From an uncultured Bacilli bacterium (GTDB taxonomy: Bacteria; Bacillota_I; Bacilli_A; RF39; UBA660): DNA of 16,968 nucleotides. The stretch covers positions 1-16,968 of the forward strand of contig CANQER010000006.1 of assembly GCA_947595415.1 (NCBI GenBank). Direction: 5' to 3'. The position numbers and the translations under genes were made by a program. The notes below the pieces were generated by a model that saw only the letters and a list, made by a program, of their open reading frames with translations, did not search any database and had not been told where the DNA came from. Shown here one piece after another: positions 1-7,647 of this stretch (the stretch's first letter is position 1; each line of letters opens with the position of its first letter).

Positions 1-4
1 ATAG

Positions 5-124
5 GACTGGAATGTAAATCTTAGATTAGATAATAAAGAAGATAGAGAATTTAAAATAAAAGTTGATGATAATGTAATATATACATTAGATTTAAAGAAA
101 TTAACTCTTACTCCAAAAGACTAA
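5..124 (+). CDS. C-terminal fragment of an unknown protein (5' part missing)
   Basis: The frame ending in TAA at 122-124 has coding character: about 39 residues of alternating charged and hydrophobic residues, ending KLTLTPKD. It has no ATG, GTG or TTG start, and the codon just before it (positions 2-4) is TAG in the same frame. It therefore cannot be a simple continuation of an upstream gene under the standard code. It could be a 3' exon after an intron, the product of a frameshift, or a decayed gene end. Function is not recognisable. A strong terminator follows within 40 bases, as expected for the end of a real transcription unit. Confidence 0.4.
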   Translation, partial: DWNVNLRLDNKEDREFKIKVDDNVIYTLDLKKLTLTPKD

Positions 125-157
125 TTCATAAATTAAACCATCCATATAATTTTATTG

Positions 158-193
158 AAAATACCAAAAGCATCTTTAGCTTTTGGTATTTTT
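158..193 (+). terminator. Rho-independent terminator
   Basis: A perfect 12-bp stem (AATACCAAAAGC at 160-171 with GCTTTTGGTATT at 179-190) closes a 7-base loop, and the stem runs into a short T tract. It ends the unit containing the partial gene at the window start and insulates the next unit, whose candidate promoter begins 13 bases later. Confidence 0.85.
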
Positions 194-205
194 CCTAGTC
201 TTATA

Positions 206-219
206 ATAAACTATAATTG
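206..219 (+). promoter_or_regulatory. Candidate phage promoter, ATAAACTA-type motif
   Basis: ATAAACTATAATTG lies between a strong terminator and the first complete gene. Its first eight bases, ATAAACTA, recur exactly at 5406, 7618, 11370, 14015, 14063 and 14107, all in intergenic DNA. It lies about 97 bases upstream of the ATG at 303. Function as a promoter is inferred from position and recurrence only. Confidence 0.5.
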
Positions 220-302
220 TTAATAGCAGATTGTATAAGGATTTGTGTAATCATTTATATTACAATCATTCAAATATGAGATAAAAGGAGGAAAACTTTA
301 TC

Positions 303-1943
303 ATGGAAAATTTGTTTGTTAAAACTATGATGAAGCTTCAAGAAAATAAAAGAAAAGAAAATAAAAACACATTATTAAAAGAAGCTTTAAATGATGACAA
401 AGAAATTAACAGTATTGAAGATGTTGATGGATATGAGGCAGATATTGTTACTGTAGTAGACCCAGATTTATCTACAGAAGAATTTAATGATAGACAAGAA
501 GAAATAAACAAATTAATAGATAATACTCCAGAAGGAGAAGAAGTAGTAGATACTGAATATGTTGGTCAACATATTTATACATGCCCATTATGTTTAACTA
601 ATTTTTATAGTGAAACTGAAATGGCCGAAGATCAAAAATGTCCTATCTGTTTTGAAACACCAACTCAATTTATTTATCAAGGTGTTGTAGAACAAGATTT
701 AAATGATCAAGATGAAGAAGATTTAAAAGCTGCAGCAGATGCAGTTGATAAACCAGAAGCTGAAGAAGGACAAGAAGATATACCATCTGAAGTTAGTGAA
801 CCTGCTCCAATGAATGAACCAGAAGCTGAGGAAGTTCCTGAAGAAGAATCAACAGAGGAGGAAGAACCATTAACTGCTTCTAAAAAAGTAAATACTAATG
901 GAAAAGTTCTTGGAGAAAACTTAACTGAGGATGAAGATGAGGAAGGATCTCTTAAACCTATCGCATATCTATCTTTAACCAATACTATGTCAATGGAAAT
1001 AGTAGAGATAGATACTAATGAAGATGAAGTAAAATTCAGATATAATTATGGTGATGGTAGATATTCTGAAGTAAAAGAATCTACCTTGGAATATGATGAA
1101 GAAGGAAGACCTTTCTTTAAATCATATAGTGATGAAGATGGAAATTCAGAAGAATGGTACATCGACGAATTTATGAGAGCTAACTTTGGTGAATCTCTAA
1201 AAACTGAAAGTAAAAATTTAAATGAAAATTTACAAGTAGGTGGAAGTCTATTCTTTAAAGTTAAAAATAATATAATAGAAACTCAAATTACTAATGTATA
1301 TGTAGATGATTTTAATAATAAAACATATATCCAATATTCAGATTCAGAAGGAAAAAGATCTGGAACAATGGATTCAGAAGAAATCTTAAAAGGATTAGAA
1401 GAGGGAACAATTACTTCAGAAAATCCAGTTCCACAAGAAGTACAAAAACCAGTAGAAATGGCACCAGCTGAAGAACCAACAGAAACCTCAGAACCAGTAG
1501 AAGTAGCTGAATCAAAACAATTAAAAGAAACTTTTGAAGAAGGTAACTCTAATTTTACTTTACAAATAGATTGTTCAGGGGCTGCTTTTGAAGGAGATCC
1601 AGTATCAGAAGTTCAAAGAATTTTAACTGAAGTAGCTGAAAACTTAACATATGATAGTGGTAGATCTATAATGGATGTCAATGGTAATAAATGTGGATTC
1701 TATGGCTTTGGATTTGAAGGTGTAACTGAATCAAAAGCAGTAGAAGATGCATTAGAAAAAGGTATGGATAATTGGAATGAAAGAGGAGATATTACAGTTG
1801 CTGGAGTAAAAATGACAAAAGCAGAATTTGATGAATTAGAAACATTAGATGAACTAATTGACCAAAAAGGTAATATGGCCATTGCTGGAATGAAAATCTC
1901 TGAACCTGTTAAAAAAGTATTACAAAAATTTAATGTATTATAA
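303..1943 (+). CDS. Putative head-packaged internal protein with zinc ribbon
   Basis: This 546-residue, strongly acidic protein is preceded by AAAGGAGG at good spacing. Residues 1-14 end in the T4 prohead-protease-type site LQE14, with a second site LKE27; the tag (MMKLQENKRK) resembles those of the next two genes. Residues 94-116 form a CxxC-x15-CxxC zinc ribbon (C94, C97, C113, C116). Residues about 130-215 are a Glu/Pro-rich, probably disordered linker. Around residues 420-470 a segment with DCSGAAFEGDP followed by DVNGNKCGFYGF resembles a small domain common in phage proteins. No enzyme motif is visible. The shared tag and the gp21-like protease in the window suggest a protein packaged in the prohead core and clipped during maturation. 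That role is inference; the zinc ribbon and acidity are seen directly. Confidence 0.6.
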   Translation: MENLFVKTMMKLQENKRKENKNTLLKEALNDDKEINSIEDVDGYEADIVTVVDPDLSTEEFNDRQEEINKLIDNTPEGEEVVDTEYVGQHIYTCPLCLTNFYSETEMAEDQKCPICFETPTQFIYQGVVEQDLNDQDEEDLKAAADAVDKPEAEEGQEDIPSEVSEPAPMNEPEAEEVPEEESTEEEEPLTASKKVNTNGKVLGENLTEDEDEEGSLKPIAYLSLTNTMSMEIVEIDTNEDEVKFRYNYGDGRYSEVKESTLEYDEEGRPFFKSYSDEDGNSEEWYIDEFMRANFGESLKTESKNLNENLQVGGSLFFKVKNNIIETQITNVYVDDFNNKTYIQYSDSEGKRSGTMDSEEILKGLEEGTITSENPVPQEVQKPVEMAPAEEPTETSEPVEVAESKQLKETFEEGNSNFTLQIDCSGAAFEGDPVSEVQRILTEVAENLTYDSGRSIMDVNGNKCGFYGFGFEGVTESKAVEDALEKGMDNWNERGDITVAGVKMTKAEFDELETLDELIDQKGNMAIAGMKISEPVKKVLQKFNVL

Positions 1944-1961
1944 TTGAAAGGAGAATAGTCA

Positions 1962-4157
1962 ATGGGAACTCATATTGATGCAATGAGAAAATTAAAAGAA
2001 AATAGATCTTTAAAAGAAGAAACAAAATCATTTGAAGATATTATTTATGAGATGGAAATTTCTGAAACATATGAGGAACTAAGAGATGCTGCTTCTTACA
2101 TAGAAGATGTAAAACTAAAAAATGATGTTTATGAATTAATAGATCAATGTGAAAAAGATGGTGATGATGTTGAAGTAGCATATTCTGTAGTAACTTCAGA
2201 TCTATTAGATGGTAGAAGAAATGATTTAAATGAATCTTTAAAAGATAGTAGAACAATAGATAAACCATATGAATCAACAGCTCTTAAAAATGTAAAATTT
2301 GCTAATCCGGAAGCTAATACTGGTAAAAAATCAGTAGATATGAAACAAACAGATCATAAAGATTCTGAGTCTATTAAAAAACTAACTTCTACAGAATTCA
2401 AAAATCCTGAGAAAAACAATGGAAAATTAAAAGAAGCAATTAAATTAGCTAAAGAATCATTACAAGATAATAAGACAATTGAAGACCCTCATTATTCAGA
2501 TGCAGTAAAAGAATTAACTTCAGTTAAATTTGCTGATCCTGAAAAGAATGTTGGAAAACTAAAAGAAAGTAAAAATCTTAAAGAAGGTATAATAAGTACC
2601 CTTGATGAGATAGCTGATAAAGCTTCAGAATTAGGTTATGAAGTAATGGATGATGAAAATGATGAAGGAAAAACTATCTTAGTATATAAACCAGAATCAA
2701 CAGAAGAAGATAATTTTGATGATTATGATAATTCAGAATTATATGATTATCTAGCAACTATATCAAATGTTAGATATCAAGTAGATAACAATGATCCAAG
2801 TACTTTAGCTATTTGGATAAAAGAACTAGATGAAAAGAAATTAACAGAATTAAGACATGTTGATAAATTAGTAACAGTTGTAGGTTATGACTTTTCTGAA
2901 TTAAGTGAAACAATACAAAATGATTTATTATCAAGATATTACAGAAAGAATTCAAAAGATTCTAAACCAAAATCTTTAAAAGAAATGGTTGCAGATGATG
3001 TAAAAGAAAAACTTTCTAAAGAAATAAAAGAGAAATATGGATTTGATACAAAAATTTATTTACAAACTTTTGATAAACCAGATCTTGATGGTTCAATCAG
3101 AGTAGAAAATAGAGAATTTGATCCAGCTATATTCTCTCAAAATCTAAAGAGTGAATATTATGGTAATGATGAAGGAAAGAATAGTATTGGAGAAGTTTCT
3201 GGTTATTTAGATGACAGTTATAGTAGTCTTGATCGTAATCTTATAGAAAGATTAAAACAATATACAAACTATACTGAATTACCAAAATCTGAGAAAAGAG
3301 AAATACTTGGTAAAATTTCTCAAATGAGAGAAGATCTTAAAGATATGGTAGCAAAGGCAAGGGCAAAATATGATGAAGATCTAAAAAATTATGGTGATTC
3401 ATCTATGGCAGATTTTGATAAAATACAAAATAAGAAAGCTATTGAGGAATTATCTAAATATTGGTATGATAAAAATGGTAGTAGGATAGTATCAAAAGAT
3501 AATGCTAAAGTGGTAGATCTTCCAAAAGATGAAGCTAAAAAATTAACAGAAGCTCCAGTTGGCCTTGAATTTGACCAAGGTTATGATTTATATAATTATG
3601 ATGACCTAGATGATTATGCTAAAAATAATGTATTTAATAATTCTGAAAGAGCTAGAAAGAACCTATATGATAAAAATCTTTCAGTTCTACAAGATAGAGT
3701 TAAATCTTTAGTTAATGAAGATTTAAATAAAGTTGGACTAAAAGTAGATACTAGTAGAGGGGTTGATATAAGATCATATGATAGAGGAGAAATCAGTGGA
3801 ATCTATATTGTATTAGATCAAGCTTCTTTATTAAAATATGCTAAGGATAATGGAATAGAAGTTGGAGATAAAACTCCATCAGCAACTGTTATCATTTCTA
3901 AAGGTGGTATGAGAGGTTGGTCTTTAGATATCTCAATAGCTGGATTATCTGAACAATATCATGAATCTCCAGAAGAAAAACAACTTAGAGAAGAACTTGT
4001 ATTAGATCTTGAGGGATTACCAAGAAAAATCTTCAGATTAGTAAAACAATTTGAAACTGAAATGGATGATGAATTTAAAAATAAATTATCTACTGACAGA
4101 AAATATAAAAGAAGAGAATATGATAGACTTGGTAATGTTTATAAAGGAAATGATTAA
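1962..4157 (+). CDS. Putative head-packaged internal protein with tandem repeats
   Basis: This 731-residue charged protein starts 18 bases after the preceding stop, behind AAAGGAG, so it is probably co-transcribed with it. The N-terminus (IDAMRKLKENRSLKEE) matches the tags of its two neighbours and carries cleavage-type sites LKE13 and LKE19. Residues 91-203 hold three diverged repeats of about 35-39 residues, the last two ending in GKLKEA and GKLKES. The remainder, to the charged C-terminus, has no motif I recognise and no membrane segment. Likely role, by inference: a prohead core or internal protein cut at several L-K-E sites. Alternatives are a scaffold-like or injected protein. The start is supported by the RBS spacing and by alignment of the tag with the neighbours. 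Confidence 0.6.
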   Translation: MGTHIDAMRKLKENRSLKEETKSFEDIIYEMEISETYEELRDAASYIEDVKLKNDVYELIDQCEKDGDDVEVAYSVVTSDLLDGRRNDLNESLKDSRTIDKPYESTALKNVKFANPEANTGKKSVDMKQTDHKDSESIKKLTSTEFKNPEKNNGKLKEAIKLAKESLQDNKTIEDPHYSDAVKELTSVKFADPEKNVGKLKESKNLKEGIISTLDEIADKASELGYEVMDDENDEGKTILVYKPESTEEDNFDDYDNSELYDYLATISNVRYQVDNNDPSTLAIWIKELDEKKLTELRHVDKLVTVVGYDFSELSETIQNDLLSRYYRKNSKDSKPKSLKEMVADDVKEKLSKEIKEKYGFDTKIYLQTFDKPDLDGSIRVENREFDPAIFSQNLKSEYYGNDEGKNSIGEVSGYLDDSYSSLDRNLIERLKQYTNYTELPKSEKREILGKISQMREDLKDMVAKARAKYDEDLKNYGDSSMADFDKIQNKKAIEELSKYWYDKNGSRIVSKDNAKVVDLPKDEAKKLTEAPVGLEFDQGYDLYNYDDLDDYAKNNVFNNSERARKNLYDKNLSVLQDRVKSLVNEDLNKVGLKVDTSRGVDIRSYDRGEISGIYIVLDQASLLKYAKDNGIEVGDKTPSATVIISKGGMRGWSLDISIAGLSEQYHESPEEKQLREELVLDLEGLPRKIFRLVKQFETEMDDEFKNKLSTDRKYKRREYDRLGNVYKGND
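2232..2570 (+). repeat. Three in-frame protein repeats
   Basis: Within the 731-residue protein, residues 91-124, 126-159 and 165-203 align as three copies. Shared features are a D(S/N)(R/K/E) start, a central LTS.(K/E)F or NVKF, then NPE or DPE, and G-K near the end. Copies 2 and 3 end in GKLKE plus a small residue, matching the L-x-E pattern cut by T4-type prohead proteases. The copies are diverged at the DNA level, so this is an old duplication. Confidence 0.7.
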
Positions 4158-4164
4158 TTAGCTT

Positions 4165-4191
4165 ATACTAGGGAATTTATTTCCCTAGTAT
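4165..4191 (+). terminator. Intergenic hairpin, possible weak terminator
   Basis: A perfect 11-bp stem (ATACTAGGGAA at 4165-4175 with TTCCCTAGTAT at 4181-4191) closes a TTTAT loop, eight bases after the preceding stop codon. No U tract follows, so it may be an RNA-processing or stability hairpin rather than a true terminator. No ATAAACTA motif lies between it and the next gene, which fits partial read-through. Confidence 0.55.
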
Positions 4192-4222
4192 AGATTAAAT
4201 ATATAAGGGAGGTAAAAGTTAT

Positions 4223-5233
4223 ATGAATAGTATGTCAAAAGCAATGAAAAATCTTCAAGAAGCTAAAAGAAAACAATCTAAAGAAATTGGCAAAAAGATA
4301 GAAGAAGCTAAAGTTTCTAAGATTGAAAAAGCTAAGAAAACTAGAAAACAATTAAAAGAAGGTTTTGTTGGACATGTTGATACTTCAAAAGAAACACCAT
4401 TAGGAACTGTAAAAGATAATAATGGAACAACATTTGATATTTATGAAAAGAATGGAAAATTTGTTGATGCAAATGGTAATGAAGTTGAATCAGGAAAAGT
4501 AAAACAATTAATTCCAGAAAAACAAGAATGTTTAAGAGAGCCAGTAGTACCAGTAGAACAAAAAGCAGAAGCAAGATATATTCAATTTAGTCCAGAAGAT
4601 AAAATTGAAGAAAGAAAAGTAAATGAGGGTCTAGCTGATGAATCAGATCCATCTGATGAAGATTGGTATGAAGATTTAAATAAAATAAGAATGGCTTTAA
4701 AAGATCTTGAAGGAACATTTTTCTATCCAGATGCTGATGAAATAGTAGCAGGATTTGAAATGGAATTAGATAAAGCTTATGATAAAGGTCCTAGACAATT
4801 AGATTTAGATGAAGGAAAAGAAAAGAAATCTATTCCATGTAATGAATCAAAACTAAAAGAAGTAAATGAAAGAACATTTAATAGATTCTTTTCAAGATTC
4901 ATTAGAGAAAACTATAAAAATGCTAAAAACATAAGAATTTCTGCAATAAAAGAATTTAAAAATGGTTTAGTACTTGAAGGAAAGATTAACTTTAAGAGTG
5001 GTAAATCTATTCCAGTTTCATTTAGCATTAAAGATCAACTTAAAGAAGGTAAATCATTTATCAAAATATATGAAAATAAAAATATAGTTCGTGAATCTAT
5101 GGAAAAACCATTATTTACAGCTAGAGTTTCTTTAGAAGAAGGTATTTTAAGATTAGAAAGTCTTAGATATAATTACAATGTAACATTGGCAGAAGGAAAG
5201 AAAGCTAATGTTTATGGTTTATTAAAAGACTAA
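4223..5233 (+). CDS. Putative head-packaged internal protein
   Basis: This 336-residue lysine- and glutamate-rich protein follows an AGGGAGG site. Residues 1-13 (ending MKNLQE) align with the tags of the two preceding proteins and carry the cleavage-type site LQE13. Residues 14-45 are a very basic, probably helical stretch ending KQLKEGF. A small domain at about 47-95 (KDNNGTTFDIYEKNGKF) and a C-terminal domain from about 218, starting RTFNRFFSRFIRENYKNAKN and rich in beta strands, look folded. No catalytic motif is seen. By tag and location it belongs with the other two as a candidate internal head protein. A transcription terminator follows directly, closing the three-gene cassette. Confidence 0.6.
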   Translation: MNSMSKAMKNLQEAKRKQSKEIGKKIEEAKVSKIEKAKKTRKQLKEGFVGHVDTSKETPLGTVKDNNGTTFDIYEKNGKFVDANGNEVESGKVKQLIPEKQECLREPVVPVEQKAEARYIQFSPEDKIEERKVNEGLADESDPSDEDWYEDLNKIRMALKDLEGTFFYPDADEIVAGFEMELDKAYDKGPRQLDLDEGKEKKSIPCNESKLKEVNERTFNRFFSRFIRENYKNAKNIRISAIKEFKNGLVLEGKINFKSGKSIPVSFSIKDQLKEGKSFIKIYENKNIVRESMEKPLFTARVSLEEGILRLESLRYNYNVTLAEGKKANVYGLLKD

Positions 5234-5258
5234 TCCATATATAATTATCCTATATTTA

Positions 5259-5297
5259 AATAGTAAAGCTAGTTATAATCTAGTTTTACTATTTTAT
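5259..5297 (+). terminator. Rho-independent terminator
   Basis: A 14-bp stem with one G-U pair (AATAGTAAAGCTAG at 5259-5272 with CTAGTTTTACTATT at 5280-5293) closes a 7-base loop and runs into TTATT. It lies 25 bases after the stop of the third internal-protein gene and separates that cassette from the fibre gene. Confidence 0.8.
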
Positions 5298-5405
5298 TAT
5301 GAAAAACTATCACTAAATGATAAAAGTCCCTTAAAAGTGCAATTATGTGTCAAATAAAGCTAGATTAAATTTAATCATTTTATAATATTCTTCAATAGTA
5401 TAAAC

Positions 5406-5419
5406 ATAAACTAATATTA
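5406..5419 (+). promoter_or_regulatory. Candidate phage promoter, ATAAACTAATATTA
   Basis: The motif ATAAACTAATATTA followed by ACAA lies 39 bases before the ATG at 5445 and downstream of a terminator. The same 14-mer occurs at 7618 and 11370. The extended match to 11370 (including ACAA) argues for a real site. It does not match host sigma-70 boxes cleanly, so recognition by a phage-specific sigma factor or polymerase is possible. Confidence 0.6.
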
Positions 5420-5444
5420 ACAATATAGAAGAAAGGAGAAAATA

Positions 5445-7037
5445 ATGGCAGAGGTAGTAAAATATTATCAAGCTGGTAATATAGTAGTATATCCTACTAG
5501 TTCTTCTAAAGATCCTGGAAAACTTAATACTGAGCAAAATATGGCTGCTATAGTTACTAGAATAACAGATAGAAATTTTTGTTTAAAACAAGAACATTTT
5601 TCTTTATCTGTGGAACCAGATGTTGATTATGGATATGTTATTCAAATAGCTGAAGGTGAAGCAAATATTCAAGGTTATCATGTAATAACTAATACTTATC
5701 TAAGAATTAGTCCACCACAAGAACTAACAGGTGAAAAAATAGCTCTTGGTTTTAAATTAGCTAGAGATGGAAGTAATAATCTTCTTGGTGATGTAACATA
5801 TAATTTAATAACAGAATATGAAGGTTTATGGGTAAGTTACTTTGATTCTGAAACAGCAAGACAAGATCCAGATGTTTTAATTTTAGGATATTTAGATTGG
5901 GATGGAGCTAATTTCTCTAATGTAATAGATAATCCTGAAAAACTTGGTAGACTAGATGCAAAAGATGTAATCATTTATATAAGTGATCCAAAACATCCAG
6001 ATATTGAATTTTTAACATTACAACAATGGGCTGATATGGTTCCTGATTGGTATGTATCAAAAGAAGGAGATGTTGAATATGGAGCAATAGACTTCTTACC
6101 AGGAAGAATTCAAGGAGATGATCCTGATAGTTTAGAAGATCCTTCATTGGGTAACAAAGATCCTGGAATTCACATTCAAGCTGAGACAGATAATTATTCA
6201 TTATGGCAATTATTATCTTCAGAAAAACAATTATTTGGTCATGAATTATTAGGATGGATTGATGATGAGAATGCTCCAAGAAATTCTACATTACAATTTA
6301 GATATAATAATGAGGATAGGGGTAAACTTTATATTTGTGATCCAGAAAACTGGTTACATTTATATTCAAATTCTACATTACATCTAGATTCAAAGGATGA
6401 GACAATTATCAATTCAGACAAACAAATAACAATGATGGTAAATGGTTCTAATCATTTATCTGCTCAATTAACTACAAACCATTGGACTTTGTCAAATCCA
6501 CTAAATGAACAAATTATTGATTTTACAATTGACAAGAATGATTTACAAATGTTCTTAGGAGAGGCAAAGTTTGATTATAATCCTGAAAAAGATAGATTAA
6601 CTATAACGGGATTAGAAAGAACAGTATTTGAAGATAGAGTAGAATTTAAGAAAGATGTTACTATGGATCAAACATTATATTTTGGTAGGGATGGATCTAC
6701 TACATATTTAAACGAAGATTCATGGCAATTAGATAATGACAAAGTAACTCAAACTTTTGATGAAGATGGCCAATTATTAAAGGGAAAAGAAGGAGCAGCT
6801 TCAAATAGACCAAGATCTAGATGGGAAAATTCTGATGGATCTAGATATAGTGAAGTAACTCCTGGAGATTTATATTTAAAAGGTAAGAATGCTAGTATTA
6901 CCTTAGAAAATGATAAAGGGCAGAAACAAAAGATATATATTGATGATAAAGGCCAATTATTTATTACGGGGCCTGTTTATATTGATAATGATTTAACATT
7001 GGCACCAGGGCGAAAATCATGGCGGAGCAGTATATAA
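5445..7037 (+). CDS. Fibre-like virion structural protein, C-terminus probably truncated
   Basis: This 530-residue protein starts behind AAAGGAG. The first ~95 residues (QAGNIVVYPTSSS, then NFCLKQEHFSLSVEP and ANIQGYHVITN) look like an attachment domain of baseplate or fibre proteins. The remainder is beta-rich and built of short strands typical of fibres (DKQITMMVNG, RTVFEDRVEFKKDVT, PVYIDNDLTLAPG). The last codons (GRKSWRSSI) use CGG and sit in a locally GC-richer patch unlike the rest of the gene. A plausible lost C-terminus, in a fibre-type idiom (ISQEEPRLHWYN), appears 400 bases downstream after a zinc-ribbon ORF. I infer that the gene was interrupted. Which virion part carries it (tail fibre, baseplate or whisker) cannot be told from sequence alone. 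Confidence 0.6.
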   Translation: MAEVVKYYQAGNIVVYPTSSSKDPGKLNTEQNMAAIVTRITDRNFCLKQEHFSLSVEPDVDYGYVIQIAEGEANIQGYHVITNTYLRISPPQELTGEKIALGFKLARDGSNNLLGDVTYNLITEYEGLWVSYFDSETARQDPDVLILGYLDWDGANFSNVIDNPEKLGRLDAKDVIIYISDPKHPDIEFLTLQQWADMVPDWYVSKEGDVEYGAIDFLPGRIQGDDPDSLEDPSLGNKDPGIHIQAETDNYSLWQLLSSEKQLFGHELLGWIDDENAPRNSTLQFRYNNEDRGKLYICDPENWLHLYSNSTLHLDSKDETIINSDKQITMMVNGSNHLSAQLTTNHWTLSNPLNEQIIDFTIDKNDLQMFLGEAKFDYNPEKDRLTITGLERTVFEDRVEFKKDVTMDQTLYFGRDGSTTYLNEDSWQLDNDKVTQTFDEDGQLLKGKEGAASNRPRSRWENSDGSRYSEVTPGDLYLKGKNASITLENDKGQKQKIYIDDKGQLFITGPVYIDNDLTLAPGRKSWRSSI

Positions 7038-7429
7038 TTAAAGGGGTTTAGCATTTTTCACAAAATATACGTTTGGTAATAAAATTTGGTATTATAGATT
7101 TTTAATTTGGTTTTTATATATGAAATTCTGTATTATGTAATAACTATATTTATAAAATATAAATATAAGAGGTTATGTAATGAAGAAAGAATTTTATTTA
7201 AGAATTTGTCAAAAATGTAATAAACAATTTCAAACTAAAAACAGACATGATAAATATTGTTTTGATTGTAGATATATTAAAATATGTCAAATCTGTGGAA
7301 AAGAATTTAATGAGAAGGGCAATGTAATTTGCTCTTCTTGTCGAGAGAAACCTAAAATAAAAGTATGTATAATTTGTGGAAAAGAATTTATTCCACCTAC
7401 TTGTCATAAAGACTATATGTAATTACAAT
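7015..7429 (+). mobile_element. Probable insert carrying a zinc-ribbon ORF, splitting the fibre gene
   Basis: Between the likely original fibre codons (APGRK, about 7018) and the resumption of fibre-like sequence (ISQEEP, 7430) lie about 410 bases. They contain a GC-rich patch with CGG, a low-complexity T-rich stretch with three TTTGGT copies, and the truncated zinc-ribbon ORF. I found no convincing group I core: there is no GATATAGTC partner to pair with GACTAT. It may be a decayed intron or a free-standing endonuclease insertion. The boundaries are approximate. Confidence 0.4.
7180..7422 (+). CDS. Truncated zinc-ribbon protein, homing-endonuclease-like remnant
   Basis: This 80-residue protein starts behind AAGAGG. 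It contains successive zinc modules: C10/C13 with C27/C30, C36/C39 with C51/C54, and C63/C66 with C75 only. The C-x2-C-G-K-E-F style is typical of zinc-finger regions next to HNH catalytic domains in phage homing endonucleases. The third module lacks its final CxxC and the ORF stops at HKDYM, so the expected catalytic part is absent. I infer a 3' deletion that left only the DNA-binding part. It sits inside what appears to be a split fibre gene, the usual setting for such elements. It could still be expressed as a small DNA-binding protein. Confidence 0.55.
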   Translation: MKKEFYLRICQKCNKQFQTKNRHDKYCFDCRYIKICQICGKEFNEKGNVICSSCREKPKIKVCIICGKEFIPPTCHKDYM

Positions 7430-7573
7430 ATTTCTCAAGAAGAACCAAGATTACATTGGTATAATATGAAAACTAGAAAACATATTTTAGATAATGAATC
7501 TCTTGAAAATATAACAGATAAAGGATTTGTTTCAATTTATGATGATGGTATTGTTTTAAATTCTAAACTTTAG
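7430..7573 (+). pseudogene. Detached 3' end of the fibre gene (orphan exon or remnant)
   Basis: This frame encodes 47 residues beginning ISQEEPRLHWYNMKTRKH and ending DDGIVLNSKL before TAG. It has coding character and reads like the terminal segment of a phage fibre protein. It has no start codon with a ribosome binding site of its own; an upstream in-frame ATG at 7376 lies inside the zinc-ribbon ORF and lacks an RBS. Joining APGRK of the upstream gene directly to ISQEEP would give a continuous fibre C-terminus. It is either a spliced exon or a dead remnant; the sequence does not decide. Confidence 0.5.
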
Positions 7574-7617
7574 ATAGTTAAATTCTCATATAATTCTTCT
7601 TAATAGTACCTTTTTAG

Positions 7618-7631
7618 ATAAACTAATATTA
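7618..7631 (+). promoter_or_regulatory. Candidate phage promoter, ATAAACTAATATTA
   Basis: An exact copy of the 14-base motif found at 5406 and 11370 lies 30 bases upstream of the ATG at 7648, with the AAGGAGG ribosome binding site starting a few bases after it. That makes any leader very short. It would start the unit encoding the decoration-like protein and its downstream neighbours. Confidence 0.6.
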
Positions 7632-7647
7632 GTAAGGAGGTTAAGTT

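Noticed and set aside
2..4. In-frame TAG at the window start read as evidence for TAG recoding to glutamine
   Set aside because: TAG ends the gene at 8774-8776 right next to the following ribosome binding site, and ends the gene at 13304-13306 inside a normal overlap. Long genes contain no in-frame TAG. TAG is an ordinary stop here.
2041..2277. Reverse-strand open frames, such as 2041-2277, 4341-4574 and 5971-6279
   Set aside because: They are antisense to well-supported genes, have biased composition (poly Leu/His or Ser) expected from AT-rich sequence, and lack ribosome binding sites.
7010..7440. A second group I intron in the fibre gene
   Set aside because: GACTAT occurs at 7411, but I found no ATAGTC partner, no convincing guide sequence with a U-G pair, and no in-phase splice pair ending in G. 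Kept only as an insert of unknown type.
7376..7573. A 65-residue gene starting at ATG 7376
   Set aside because: The start lies inside the zinc-ribbon ORF in another frame, without a ribosome binding site. Only the part from about 7430 looks coding, so it is treated as a fibre remnant or exon.
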